From Alphaproteobacteria bacterium (GTDB lineage Bacteria; Pseudomonadota; Alphaproteobacteria; Micavibrionales; UBA2020), in contig JAGXAX010000002.1 in the NCBI GenBank assembly GCA_018971405.1, positions 1 to 20,793 on the forward strand: DNA of 20,793 nucleotides, in the 5' to 3' direction. The notes under the pieces are model-generated. The model ran no database searches. It had not been told where the DNA came from and was given only the letters and a program-made list of their open reading frames with translations. The translations under genes and the position numbers were made by a program. How positions within the stretch are numbered: position 1 is the first letter of the stretch; every line of letters starts with the position of its first letter. Of this stretch, positions 7,893 through 15,980 are shown in pieces.

Positions 7893-9623
7893 CTAGTATT
7901 TCTCCGGCAGGGGCGAGTCCGGCGCCGGCTTGGGCGTTTTGGACGCGTTCTTTTTCTTCGACTTCTTCACGCGATGCGGCTTGAGGAGACTCGTGTTCAG
8001 CTGATGCGCGTTTTCGAGTATAGGATACGCGATCAGGGTAAGGTAACTGTTAATGCGGCGCAAATCCCGCAAAATGTCGAGATGCAGGCTGGAGGTGGCG
8101 ATCGTTTCGGCCACGCCCTCGCTGAGGCGCCGGAAGTGGCTTTCCGCGGCGTGCATTTCATAAGAGCGGAGATTTTCCTTTTCCTCGAACAGCCTACGCG
8201 CCATTTTCACGTCGCCGGTCATGAAGATGTTCTGCGCCAGCTGCAGGCTTTCCATGACGCGGGAATGGAGGTCGGAAATTTCGGCAAACCCCTGCCGCGA
8301 GAAATTGTCCTGATGGCGGATTTTTTTGCGCGCCAGTTCCATAAGATTTTTGTCGATGATGTCGCCGATATGCTCCAGATTCGTGGAAAACGTCAGGATT
8401 TGCAGATAGCGCGCATTTTCCTTTTCGTCGAACTTTTCCACGTCGAGCCGCGCGAGATAGGTTTTGATCGAATCATAAAGGCTGTCCACGTCCTCTTCCT
8501 TGGTGCAGATGTCCTGCACGAGGCGCGGGTTGTTGCTGCGCAGGGCTTCCAGCGTATCCTGCAGCATCTTCTGCACGATATCGGACAGGCGCAGGGTCTC
8601 GCGGGAAACGCCGGCCAGCGCCGCGGCGGGCGTGCCGACGGCCGTCGGGTCGAGGTAGCGGGGCAGGCTGTCGTCCTCCTCGCGCGGCTTGTCGGGCAGG
8701 ACGGCCTCGCTCAAGCTTGTCATCGGGCCGATGAAGGGCAGGAAGACGACGGCGAGAGCGAGGTTGAAAAGCGTGTGGAAGTTGACGATCTCGCGCGCGG
8801 CGCTGGAGTGGATATGCGCCATGACGGGCATGACCAGCGCGTTCATCAGCGGCAGGGCGAACAGCACGCCGATGGCGCGGATGAAGAGGTTGCCGAGCGG
8901 GATGCGGCGTCCGGCAGGGATGTCGCGCAGCGTCATGATGACAGGGGCGACCGCGCCGCCGAGGTTCGCTCCCATCACCATGTAAAGGCCGAGCTTGACG
9001 GGAATGGTTTTGGCGGCGACGAAGCTCATCAGCAACAGCACCATGCCGAGGCTCGAATGGGCGAGCCACGTCAGCAGGGCGGAAATCAGCACCGCCAGCA
9101 CCGGCTGGTCGTTCATCGGGCCGATCAGGGCGTGCAGCGCCTCCGACTGCTCCAGCGGCGCGGCGGCGGACGTGATCATGCCGAGCGCCGTGAGGGCGAG
9201 GCCGACGCCGATCAGCGCGTTGCCGATGTACTTGTAAAGGCTCTCCGACATCGCCTTGTTGATGATGTAGCCGGAGATCAGCAGCACGGGGGTCAGCCAC
9301 GCGAGGTTGAGCGACATCAGCTGCGCGGCGAGCGTCGTGCCGACGTCCGCGCCCAGCACGACGGCGATGGCGGCGGAGATGGTGATGACGTTGCGCGCCG
9401 CGAAGGAACTGACGACCAGCACCGCCGCCGTGCTGCTCTGCAACAGCGCCGCGACGAAAAGCCCGATGACGGACGCCTTGAAGCGGTTGCTGGTGGAGTT
9501 GGAGATGATGCGGCGGAGCGCCGAGCCGAAGGCCTGGTTGAGCCCCTTGCCGACCATGCCGACGCCCCAGAGGAGAAGGCAGACCCCCCCTATGATCTGC
9601 AGCAGTATCGCGACGGGACTCAT
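7893..9623 (-). CDS. Na/Pi cotransporter family protein with C-terminal PhoU-like domain
   Basis: The 576-residue protein has an N-terminal membrane domain with the inverted-repeat signature of the Na+/phosphate cotransporter family (NptA/YjbB type). QSSTA is at 62-66 in the first repeat and HSSLG at 189-193 in the second, with matching GADVGT (91-96) and GANLGG (218-223) segments. From about residue 335 the protein becomes a soluble helical domain resembling PhoU (two three-helix bundles), ending in a Lys/Pro-rich tail (KKSKKKNASKTPKPAP). Such proteins are thought to move phosphate, often outward, with regulation by the PhoU part. The ATG overlaps the fbcH stop by 4 bases, so expression is tied to the bc1 complex genes. 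The direction of transport is not shown by the sequence. Confidence 0.92.
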   Translation of the reverse strand: MSPVAILLQIIGGVCLLLWGVGMVGKGLNQAFGSALRRIISNSTSNRFKASVIGLFVAALLQSSTAAVLVVSSFAARNVITISAAIAVVLGADVGTTLAAQLMSLNLAWLTPVLLISGYIINKAMSESLYKYIGNALIGVGLALTALGMITSAAAPLEQSEALHALIGPMNDQPVLAVLISALLTWLAHSSLGMVLLLMSFVAAKTIPVKLGLYMVMGANLGGAVAPVIMTLRDIPAGRRIPLGNLFIRAIGVLFALPLMNALVMPVMAHIHSSAAREIVNFHTLFNLALAVVFLPFIGPMTSLSEAVLPDKPREEDDSLPRYLDPTAVGTPAAALAGVSRETLRLSDIVQKMLQDTLEALRSNNPRLVQDICTKEEDVDSLYDSIKTYLARLDVEKFDEKENARYLQILTFSTNLEHIGDIIDKNLMELARKKIRHQDNFSRQGFAEISDLHSRVMESLQLAQNIFMTGDVKMARRLFEEKENLRSYEMHAAESHFRRLSEGVAETIATSSLHLDILRDLRRINSYLTLIAYPILENAHQLNTSLLKPHRVKKSKKKNASKTPKPAPDSPLPEKY

Positions 9624-11659
9624 GTCACGTCAGACCAGACTTTCCGCTTGGTGGCCAGCAGGATGCCCGCGAAGGCGAGCATGAACAGGATGACCTTGAG
9701 GCCCATCTGCTTGCGCTGCTCCATGTGCGGATTGGAGGCCCAGTCGAGGAACTGCGCGACGTCGCGCGCTTCGTTGTCGAGCGAGTTCGGCGTGCCGTCC
9801 TCGAACTGCACTTGTCCCGCGGTCAGAGGCTGCGGCATGGCGATCTGGTGGCCGGGGAAATATTTGTTGTACATGTGGCCGGCCATCAGGTCGAAACCAT
9901 TGGGCGCGGGCTCGTAGCCGGTGAGGATGGCGTAGATGTAGTCCGGGCCGCCTTCACGGGCGTTGACGAGGTTCGACATGTCCGGCGGCAGCGCGCCGTT
10001 GAGCGCGGCGCGGGCCTGCTCGGGGTTGGCGAACGGCGCTTTGAGGCGGTCGGTCGGCCTGCCGGGGCGCTGGTACATCTGGCCGTTCTCGTTCGGGCCG
10101 TCGGTGATCTGGTAGGTTGCCGCGAGCGCCTTGACCTGATCCGGCGTATAGCCGAGCTCTTCGAGGTTGCGGTAATAGACGTACTTCATCGAGTGGCAGT
10201 TGGAGCACACCTGACGGTAGATCTGAAAGCCGCGCTGCAGCGCTGCCTTGTCGTAGTGGCCGAAAATGCCTTGCTCCGGCCAGCTGATTTTCGGGAGCGG
10301 CGGCGTGCCTTCGGCGGCTTGCGCGTGATGCGGCGCGAGCGCCATCGTCAGGCCGAGCGCGAGCGGCAGAAGAGCCTTCTTCGCGCCGCCGATGACGGGA
10401 TGGCACGCGGCGTAGTCTTCGCTGATGCTCTCCGGCAGCGGCAGGGTCTTCTCGTTCTTGCCGAGGTAAGGCAGCAGCACGAGGAAGAAGAAATAATAGT
10501 AGGCCGCGCCGACGCGGCCCATGACCAGAGCCATGCCGGCGGCGGGCAGACCGCCCGCGTAGGTCAGCATGACCATGTTGAGGACGAGGAGGCGGAGAGC
10601 CCACTTGAAGACGGGGCGGAAGCGCGCGCTTCTGACCGGCGACTTGTCAAGCCACGGCAGGAAGAACAGGATCAGGATCGAGCCGAACATGGCGGCGACG
10701 CCCTGTTGCTTCGCCGAGATCAGCGTGACGCCGAGGATCTTGATGCCGACGGTGAAGGAGCGCAGCATCGCGTAGAACGGCAGGAAGTACCATTCCGGCA
10801 CGATTTCCGGCGGCGTCTGCAGGGGGTTGAAGGGCTTGAAGTGGTCGGGGTTGGCCAAAATCAGCGGCGCGAAGAACACCACGGCGAAGTAGATGGTCAT
10901 GAAGACCACGGTGCCGAAGCTGTCCTTGGCGGTGTAGTAGGGGTGGAACGGCACGGTGTCCTTGCCGGATTTCGGCTCGACGCCCGCCGGATTGTTGGAA
11001 CCGGAGACGTGCAGCGCCCAGACGTGGATGAACACCACCGCGCAGATGATGAACGGCAGCAGGAAGTGCAGCGCGTAGAAGCGGTTGAGCGTGGGCTGGC
11101 CGACGCTGAAGCCGCCCCACAGCCAGGTGACGATGCCGCCGCCGAAGAGCGGGATGGCGGAGAAGAGGTTGGTGATGACGGTCGCGCCCCAGCCGGACAT
11201 CTGGCTCCACGGCAGGGTGTAGCCGAGGAAGGCGGTCGCCATCATCAGCAGCATCAGGAGGACGCCGAAAATCCACACGAGTTCGCGCGGTTTTTTGTAC
11301 GATCCGTAGTAGAGGCCGCGGAAAATGTGGATGTAGACGGCGATGAAGAAGAACGACGCGCCGTTCATGTGCATGTAGCGCAAAAGCCAGCCGTAGTTCA
11401 CCTCGCGTTCGGTGTGCTGTATGCTGGCGAAGGCATCCGTCGCGCTCGGCACGTAGTTCATGGCCATGAAGACGCCGGTGACGATCATGATCCCGAGCAT
11501 GATCATCGCGATCGCGCCGAAGTTCCAGAAATAGTTGAAGTTCTTCGGCACCTGGAACTGCCCGTACTCCTTGCCCATCATCGTGAAGATCGGCAGCCGA
11601 TCGTTGATCCATTGCACTGTTTTGTTGTCGAACTTGTCTTTTTCTTTGGGGCCGGACAT
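9620..11659 (-). CDS. fbcH: Fused cytochrome b / cytochrome c1 of the bc1 complex
   Basis: One 679-residue open frame encodes both heme subunits of ubiquinol:cytochrome c reductase. Residues 1 to about 405 are cytochrome b. The four heme ligands are His97/His111 and His198/His212, each pair 14 apart, and the Qo-site PEWY is at 288-291. Residues 428-449 form a hydrophobic internal signal sequence ending in AHHAQA-like residues. The c1 part follows, with heme motif CSNCH at 485-489, probable axial Met608 (IAMP) and a C-terminal membrane anchor at about 652-670. Such fusions are known as fbcH in Bradyrhizobium, where the precursor is cut into two proteins; the same is inferred here. It lies 51 bases behind petA, with AGAAGG 11 bases before its ATG, and overlaps the next gene. 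Confidence 0.97.
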   Translation of the reverse strand: MSGPKEKDKFDNKTVQWINDRLPIFTMMGKEYGQFQVPKNFNYFWNFGAIAMIMLGIMIVTGVFMAMNYVPSATDAFASIQHTEREVNYGWLLRYMHMNGASFFFIAVYIHIFRGLYYGSYKKPRELVWIFGVLLMLLMMATAFLGYTLPWSQMSGWGATVITNLFSAIPLFGGGIVTWLWGGFSVGQPTLNRFYALHFLLPFIICAVVFIHVWALHVSGSNNPAGVEPKSGKDTVPFHPYYTAKDSFGTVVFMTIYFAVVFFAPLILANPDHFKPFNPLQTPPEIVPEWYFLPFYAMLRSFTVGIKILGVTLISAKQQGVAAMFGSILILFFLPWLDKSPVRSARFRPVFKWALRLLVLNMVMLTYAGGLPAAGMALVMGRVGAAYYYFFFLVLLPYLGKNEKTLPLPESISEDYAACHPVIGGAKKALLPLALGLTMALAPHHAQAAEGTPPLPKISWPEQGIFGHYDKAALQRGFQIYRQVCSNCHSMKYVYYRNLEELGYTPDQVKALAATYQITDGPNENGQMYQRPGRPTDRLKAPFANPEQARAALNGALPPDMSNLVNAREGGPDYIYAILTGYEPAPNGFDLMAGHMYNKYFPGHQIAMPQPLTAGQVQFEDGTPNSLDNEARDVAQFLDWASNPHMEQRKQMGLKVILFMLAFAGILLATKRKVWSDVT

Positions 11660-11710
11660 GGGCTTTGAAACCTTCTCTTGATGACGGGGATGTAAGGGAA
11701 CGAAACGGGA

Positions 11711-12274
11711 TTAGAAACCGGGGTTGGGGAATTCGTGGCCGTCGCCGACGTGCAGCAGCGTGTCGGTCACGAACTTGTAGGGCGGCACGAACATGTTCAG
11801 CGGCGCGGGGCCCTTGCGGATGCGGCCCGACACGTCGTATTGCGAGCCGTGGCAGGGGCAGAACCAGCCGTTGAACTCGCCGCGCGGGTCGCCGGCCTTT
11901 TGCCCGAGCGGGATGCAGCCGAGGTGCGTGCAGACGCCCTTGATGACGATCCATTCCGCCTTGAGGGTGCGGTCTTCGTCGCTTTGCGCGTCGCGCAAGG
12001 ATTGCCAGTCCATGTTGCGCACGGACTTGATCTCGTCCGGCGTGCGGTGGCGGATGAACAAAGGCGAGCCGCGCCAGACGGCGGTCAGCGCCGAGCCGAC
12101 CTCGACCTTGCTGATGTCGACTTCCGTCGAGCCCAGCGCCAGCGTGTCCGCGGCGGGGTTCATGCTGTCGATCAGCGGCCAGGCGGCGCTGCCGACGCCG
12201 ACGGCGCCCATCGCGCCTGCGGTCAGGTAAAGAAAATCACGGCGGGTCGCGCCTTTTTTGACTGCTTGGTCCAT
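11711..12274 (-). CDS. petA: Rieske iron-sulfur subunit of the bc1 complex
   Basis: This 187-residue protein carries the [2Fe-2S] cluster that takes electrons from quinol at the Qo site and passes them to cytochrome c1. The two cluster motifs are CTHLGC (115-120) and CPCHGS (139-144), giving ligands Cys115, His117, Cys139, His142 and a Cys120-Cys141 disulfide. The N-terminus has a twin-arginine pattern (RRDFLYL, 11-17) followed by a hydrophobic anchor, as usual for Tat-inserted Rieske proteins. AGGAAG lies about 7 bases before the ATG. It is the first gene of the run petA-fbcH-Na/Pi transporter-degP-miaA and is preceded by a good sigma-70-like promoter with a leader of about 95 bases. Confidence 0.97.
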   Translation of the reverse strand: MDQAVKKGATRRDFLYLTAGAMGAVGVGSAAWPLIDSMNPAADTLALGSTEVDISKVEVGSALTAVWRGSPLFIRHRTPDEIKSVRNMDWQSLRDAQSDEDRTLKAEWIVIKGVCTHLGCIPLGQKAGDPRGEFNGWFCPCHGSQYDVSGRIRKGPAPLNMFVPPYKFVTDTLLHVGDGHEFPNPGF

Positions 12275-12307
12275 TTTTATTCTTCCTTGCGTGAGGACGG
12301 TGGAAAG

Positions 12308-12319
12308 TCACGAACGTGA
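12308..12319. repeat. Short palindrome TCACG-N2-CGTGA in the petA leader
   Basis: The 5-bp arms at 12308-12312 and 12315-12319 are perfect inverted repeats separated by two bases. The site lies 34 bases before the petA ATG and downstream of the predicted petA promoter. It could be an operator or a small RNA hairpin. No particular regulator can be named. Confidence 0.35.
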
Positions 12320-12376
12320 ACAGGTCATATGAGTAATAAAATAATCGACTCTATTCAAGAAAAGATAGTACTCTGA

Positions 12377-12406
12377 TTTATAAAGAATTAAAGTGGGCGC
12401 TGCCAA
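12377..12406 (-). promoter_or_regulatory. Probable sigma-70-type promoter of petA
   Basis: On the minus strand, TTGGCA (12406-12401) and TATAAA (12382-12377) are separated by 18 bases. Each hexamer matches the bacterial consensus at five of six positions. Transcription would start near 12370, giving a leader of about 95 bases before petA. The surrounding gap (12275-12417) is clearly AT-rich compared with its neighbours. The -10 box sits in a TTTATAAA palindrome, so the plus-strand TATAAA at 12379-12384 could serve traX, though its -35 (TTCAAG, 19-base spacer) is weak. Confidence 0.55.
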
Positions 12407-12417
12407 AAAATTATTTT

Positions 12418-13182
12418 ATGTCAAAAAACGGCCAAGAAAAAACCTTTTTGCCTCAATGCGATGGATTCGCGCTTGATTTCATAAAAGTTTGCGCTGCTAT
12501 TTTTATGGTTATTGACCATATCGACGCGATCTGGTTCCATCATGCCTTGGGCATTATGATGTACCTCGGGCGGGCGACGTTCCCGCTCTTTTGCTACGCG
12601 GTGGCGATGGCGGTGATCAAGGCGCATGCGCTGCCCCCCGAAGAAACGAAAAAAGCCATACGCCGGTATCTCGTGCGGCTGCTGGTGCTGGCTCTGGTGA
12701 CGCAGCCTTTTTACCTTTTCGCGCTGCGGGAAAACATCGCCAACGTCATCTTCACGCTGGCGGGGGGAATTTTCTTTGCGGATTTGAGCACCCGCGCCAG
12801 ACCGTGGCAGATGTACCTGATTTATGCCGCCGCCATTCTGTCCATGCTGTGGGTTCTGCCGATTGAATTCGGGCTGGCGGGCGTTGTGCTGCCGGCGGCG
12901 TTCCTGCAGGCGCTGCGCGGGAACAAAGGAGCGTGGCCGTTCCTGATCGTCCTGTTGCTGGTGGCGAACGCCGGCGGGATTTTCGACGTCCGGCATGCTA
13001 ACCCGCTGATATGGGCCTACATCGGCGCGACCGGCCTGTTCAGCATCGTCCTGCCATGGCTGGTGCTGGATGCGGCGCGCCATATGCGGCAGGGCAAACG
13101 TTTCCTGCCGAAATACGCGCTGCATGTCTTTTATCCGGGGCATATGGTGGCCTTGCGCCTCATATGGATGGCGTTTCACTGA
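12418..13182 (+). CDS. TraX-family polytopic membrane protein
   Basis: The 254-residue protein is hydrophobic throughout, with about eight predicted membrane helices. Hallmarks of the TraX family are an N-terminal helix [16 protein letters not shown] at about 20-35, the [14 protein letters not shown] segment and a C-terminal [11 protein letters not shown] at 232-242. In the F plasmid, TraX N-acetylates pilin. Family members found outside conjugation loci have no settled role, and this one has no transfer genes near it. The ATG at 12418 has no clear ribosome site. The stop shares one base with the trmL start (TGATG), so traX, trmL and hemF probably form an operon. An acyltransferase-like role acting on a surface substrate is inference only. 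Confidence 0.88.
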   Translation: MSKNGQEKTFLPQCDGFALDFIKVCAAIFMVIDHIDAIWFHHALGIMMYLGRATFPLFCYAVAMAVIKAHALPPEETKKAIRRYLVRLLVLALVTQPFYLFALRENIANVIFTLAGGIFFADLSTRARPWQMYLIYAAAILSMLWVLPIEFGLAGVVLPAAFLQALRGNKGAWPFLIVLLLVANAGGIFDVRHANPLIWAYIGATGLFSIVLPWLVLDAARHMRQGKRFLPKYALHVFYPGHMVALRLIWMAFH

Positions 13183-13634
13183 TGCGGCTGGCGTTGTTCG
13201 AACCCGATATCCCGCAGAACGCCGGCACGCTGATGCGCCTTTGCGTCTGCATGGGGGTGCCTATGGACATCGTCGAGCCGTGCGGGTTTGTCTTGTCCGA
13301 CAAAAACCTCAAACGCGCGGGCATGGATTATCTGGAGCGTCTCGACCTGATGCGGCACATGAACTGGGAGGCGTTCAAGGCGGCGCAGGCGGGAAAACGG
13401 CTGGTGCTGCTGACGACCAAGGCGGACAGCTCTTATATCGATTTCGAATTCAGGCCGGACGACGTGCTGGTCGCGGGCCGCGAAAGCGCGGGCGTGCCGG
13501 AGCATGTGCATCGGGAATGCGCCGCGCGGGTGACTGTTCCGATGCGGGCGGGCCTGCGCTCGATCAATGTCGCCCTTGCGTCGGCGATGGTTTTGGGAGA
13601 AGCTCTGCGGCAGACGAAAGGGTTTCCGGCATGA
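13182..13634 (+). CDS. trmL: tRNA (cytidine(34)-2'-O)-methyltransferase TrmL
   Basis: This 150-residue SPOUT methyltransferase modifies the wobble 2'-OH of tRNA-Leu isoacceptors in the characterised enzymes, using S-adenosylmethionine. Family motifs are visible: the start [20 protein letters not shown], the AGRESAGVP loop (GRES-G pattern) and the C-terminal knot segment [20 protein letters not shown] chose ATG at 13182 because the conserved N-terminus begins there and because it overlaps the traX stop (TGATG). An in-frame ATG six codons upstream (13164) would add MDGVSL, which is not part of the usual family start. The hemF ATG overlaps its stop by 4 bases. Confidence 0.94.
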   Translation: MRLALFEPDIPQNAGTLMRLCVCMGVPMDIVEPCGFVLSDKNLKRAGMDYLERLDLMRHMNWEAFKAAQAGKRLVLLTTKADSSYIDFEFRPDDVLVAGRESAGVPEHVHRECAARVTVPMRAGLRSINVALASAMVLGEALRQTKGFPA

Positions 13635-14455
13635 AACAGCGGGCAGAAACATGGTTCAGGGACTTGCGTGACCGGATTTGCGCCGCGCTGGAAAGGGTCG
13701 AGGACGATGCCAAAAACGACCTGCCCGCCGGACGGTTCGAACGCAAGGCATGGGAACGCGCCGAGGGTGGCGGCGGCGTGATGTCGATCCTGCGCGGCGG
13801 GCGCGTGTTCGAAAAGGGCGGCGTCAACGTCTCGACCGTGCACGGCACGTTTTCGGAAGAATTTCGCAAAAAAATCCCGGGCGCGGAAGGCGATGGCGCT
13901 TTTTTCGCCACCGGCATCAGCCTCGTCCTCCACCCGCGTTCGCCGCACGTGCCGATCGTGCATATGAACACGCGGCATATCGTGACGTCCAAAAGCTGGT
14001 TTGGCGGCGGGGCGGACCTGACACCGGTGTTCCCCGATGCGCAGGACACGGCGGATTTCCACGCCGCGTTCAAAAAGGCCTGCGACAGTTTCGATGCGGA
14101 TTATTACCCGAAGTTCAAGAAATGGTGCGATGAATATTTCTTTCTGCCGCACCGGAACGAGGCGCGCGGCGTCGGCGGTATTTTCTACGATTACCTCGAC
14201 AGCGGCGACAAGGAACGGGATTTTGCCTTCACGCAAAAAGTCGGCGAAACGTTTTTAAACATCTACCCCGCCGTCGTCCGCCGCCATTTCGCGAAGCCAT
14301 GGACGGCGGAAGAATATGAAAAGCAACTGCTCAAGCGCGGGCGTTACGTGGAGTTCAATCTGCTCTACGACCGCGGCACGCAGTTCGGCCTCAAAACCGG
14401 CGGCAATACCGAGGCCATCCTCATGTCCATGCCGCCGGAAGCGAAATGGCCTTAA
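13631..14455 (+). CDS. hemF: Oxygen-dependent coproporphyrinogen III oxidase HemF
   Basis: HemF converts coproporphyrinogen III to protoporphyrinogen IX in heme synthesis, using O2. The 274-residue product contains the conserved VHMNTRH segment (110-116, with the active-site His), [10 protein letters not shown] (123-132), [16 protein letters not shown] (173-188) and the C-terminal [12 protein letters not shown] and [13 protein letters not shown] motifs. It is somewhat shorter than the E. coli enzyme, mainly because it ends soon after the MSMPP motif, which I believe is common in alphaproteobacteria. AAAGGG lies 8 bases before the ATG, which overlaps the trmL stop. The last 4 bases overlap the convergent recX. 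Together with the bc1 complex it indicates aerobic metabolism. Confidence 0.96.
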   Translation: MKQRAETWFRDLRDRICAALERVEDDAKNDLPAGRFERKAWERAEGGGGVMSILRGGRVFEKGGVNVSTVHGTFSEEFRKKIPGAEGDGAFFATGISLVLHPRSPHVPIVHMNTRHIVTSKSWFGGGADLTPVFPDAQDTADFHAAFKKACDSFDADYYPKFKKWCDEYFFLPHRNEARGVGGIFYDYLDSGDKERDFAFTQKVGETFLNIYPAVVRRHFAKPWTAEEYEKQLLKRGRYVEFNLLYDRGTQFGLKTGGNTEAILMSMPPEAKWP

Positions 14456-14997
14456 TCTTCTTTTAAAGCCCTCACCGCGACATCATAGCCGAACCCCGCC
14501 CGCGCCATTGCCGCGAGTTCTTTTTGCGGGTCGGCGGGACGCACGCGCCAGATGCCGAGTTTCTTGCGTTTCGCGTAAGCCGCCGCCGCCGCCGCCTCGG
14601 CATCCTCGTGTTCTTCATCGACGGTTTTGAGCGCGGCTTCGATCTGCGAAGGGCTGAGCCCCTTGACTTGCAGCTTCGCCATGATCGCGCGCCCCGACAG
14701 CCCCTGCCGCCGCAAGGACGCGGCCTTCGCCCGCGCGAAGCCGCCGTCGTCCAGCAGCCCGACGGTCTTGTAGCGCTCCACCAGCGCGTCCACCAGCGGG
14801 ATGAACTCTTCTTCCGGCTGGCCGTGAAAGGCGCAGGAGCGTTTGACTTTCCGCAGCAGCACGCGCCTTAAGTTCTCCGCCGACGTTGCATAACGCTGGA
14901 GGTAATAAAGTGCGGCATTTTCCAAATACGTTTTGGAGATTTTTTTCGGCGTTTTGCGCTTGTGCTCTGCGGGTTTTTTGTCCATGGCTTCCGGCAT
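14452..14997 (-). CDS. recX: RecX-family regulator of RecA
   Basis: RecX proteins bind RecA filaments and limit recombinase activity. The 181-residue product has a basic N-terminus ([12 protein letters not shown]) and then the three-helix repeats of the family. Visible family-like segments are [20 protein letters not shown] (about 33-52), [31 protein letters not shown] and [14 protein letters not shown] at the end. No recA is present in the window. Two starts are possible, ATG at 14997 or ATG at 14985 (MDKK), and neither has a clear ribosome site. The gene is divergent from hslO with only 20 bases between the two starts, so at least one promoter must lie inside the other gene. Confidence 0.88.
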   Translation of the reverse strand: MPEAMDKKPAEHKRKTPKKISKTYLENAALYYLQRYATSAENLRRVLLRKVKRSCAFHGQPEEEFIPLVDALVERYKTVGLLDDGGFARAKAASLRRQGLSGRAIMAKLQVKGLSPSQIEAALKTVDEEHEDAEAAAAAAYAKRKKLGIWRVRPADPQKELAAMARAGFGYDVAVRALKED

Positions 14998-15017
14998 TAT
15001 GCTACAGTCGGGCGGAA

Positions 15018-15980
15018 ATGGCTATCCGCATCAAAAAAGACGGCACGGAACAATCGGGATTGGTGGATGACGACGTCGTCCAGCCCTTCCGCCTTGAGAA
15101 ATCGAACGTGCGCGGGCGCATGGTGCGTCTCGGCCCCGTTCTGGCCGAGATCATGGGCCGGCACGACTACCCGCCGCCGGTCTCCGCGCTCCTGAGCGAG
15201 GTCCTGACGCTCGCGCTGCTTTTGAGCGCGATGCTGAAATACGACGGCGTGTTCTCCCTGCAAATCAAGGGCGACGGGGCGATCCGCACGCTGGTCGCCG
15301 ACGTGACCGGCAAGGGCGAGGTGCGCGCCTACGCGGGCTTCGACGAGGCCGCGGTCAAAAAAGCCGCCAAACGCAAGAAGGACACGGACAACCACTATTA
15401 TCACCTGCTTGGCAAGGGGCATATGGCCTTCACCGTCGATGCGGGCGGTCTTGAGCACCGCTATCAGGGCATCGTCGAGCTGAAGGGCAGCTCGATCATC
15501 GACGCAGCGCAGCACTATTTCACCCAGTCGGAGCAGATCAAGACCTCGTTCCGGCCCGCCGTCCACCCGCAGGACGGGCACTGGCGCACCGGCGGCATCA
15601 TGATCCAGCAGATGCCGGACGAGGATGCGGGAAAGAATGCCGATGACGAACCCGACCTCGAAGACTGGACGCGCGCCGTCATGCTGCTCTCGACCTGCAG
15701 CGAGGGGGAGATGCTCTCGCCCGTGCTGGCCTCGGCCGATGTGCTCTACCGCCTGTTCCACGAAGACGGCGTGCGCGTCTATTCCCCGACGCACGTCCGG
15801 TTCAAATGCCGCTGCACGCGCGCGCGGGTGGTGGAGATCCTCCGCACCATTCCCCGCGCCGAGATCGAGGACATCTGCGAAAAAGAGGGGCATGTCTCGA
15901 TCAAATGCGAATTTTGCAGCGAGGACTATACGTTTGCCGCGCCCGACCTCGATGCCGTGTACAAGGGGAAAAAGCCATGA
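15018..15980 (+). CDS. hslO: Redox-regulated chaperone Hsp33
   Basis: Hsp33 is a cytoplasmic holdase activated by oxidation. Its zinc centre releases the metal when four cysteines form disulfides, exposing a substrate surface. The 320-residue protein has the N-terminal fold with the substrate-binding region (for example KGDGAIRTLVADVTGKGEVRAY) and the C-terminal switch with Cys264-x-Cys266 and Cys297-x-x-Cys300, exactly the CxC plus CxxC pattern. An extra Cys287 lies between the pairs. I chose ATG 15018 (MAIRIKKDG) because the sequence before it is not family-like. GGCGG precedes it closely. The stop overlaps the ATG of the lipoprotein gene (15977-15980), so the two are coupled. Confidence 0.96.
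   Translation: MAIRIKKDGTEQSGLVDDDVVQPFRLEKSNVRGRMVRLGPVLAEIMGRHDYPPPVSALLSEVLTLALLLSAMLKYDGVFSLQIKGDGAIRTLVADVTGKGEVRAYAGFDEAAVKKAAKRKKDTDNHYYHLLGKGHMAFTVDAGGLEHRYQGIVELKGSSIIDAAQHYFTQSEQIKTSFRPAVHPQDGHWRTGGIMIQQMPDEDAGKNADDEPDLEDWTRAVMLLSTCSEGEMLSPVLASADVLYRLFHEDGVRVYSPTHVRFKCRCTRARVVEILRTIPRAEIEDICEKEGHVSIKCEFCSEDYTFAAPDLDAVYKGKKP

Noticed and set aside
7551..9917. Plus-strand open frame of 788 codons opposite the Na/Pi transporter gene
   Set aside because: Its repetitive Arg/His/Asp/Gln-rich composition with no domain is typical of the antisense frame of a high-GC gene.
9725..11668. Plus-strand open frame of 647 codons opposite fbcH
   Set aside because: It mirrors the cytochrome b/c1 gene, has charged low-complexity composition and no ribosome site or known motif.
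14380..14455. Truncation of hemF at its 3' end
   Set aside because: The protein ends just after the MSMPP motif, shorter than in E. coli. I believe this ending is normal for alphaproteobacterial HemF, and all visible active-site motifs are intact.
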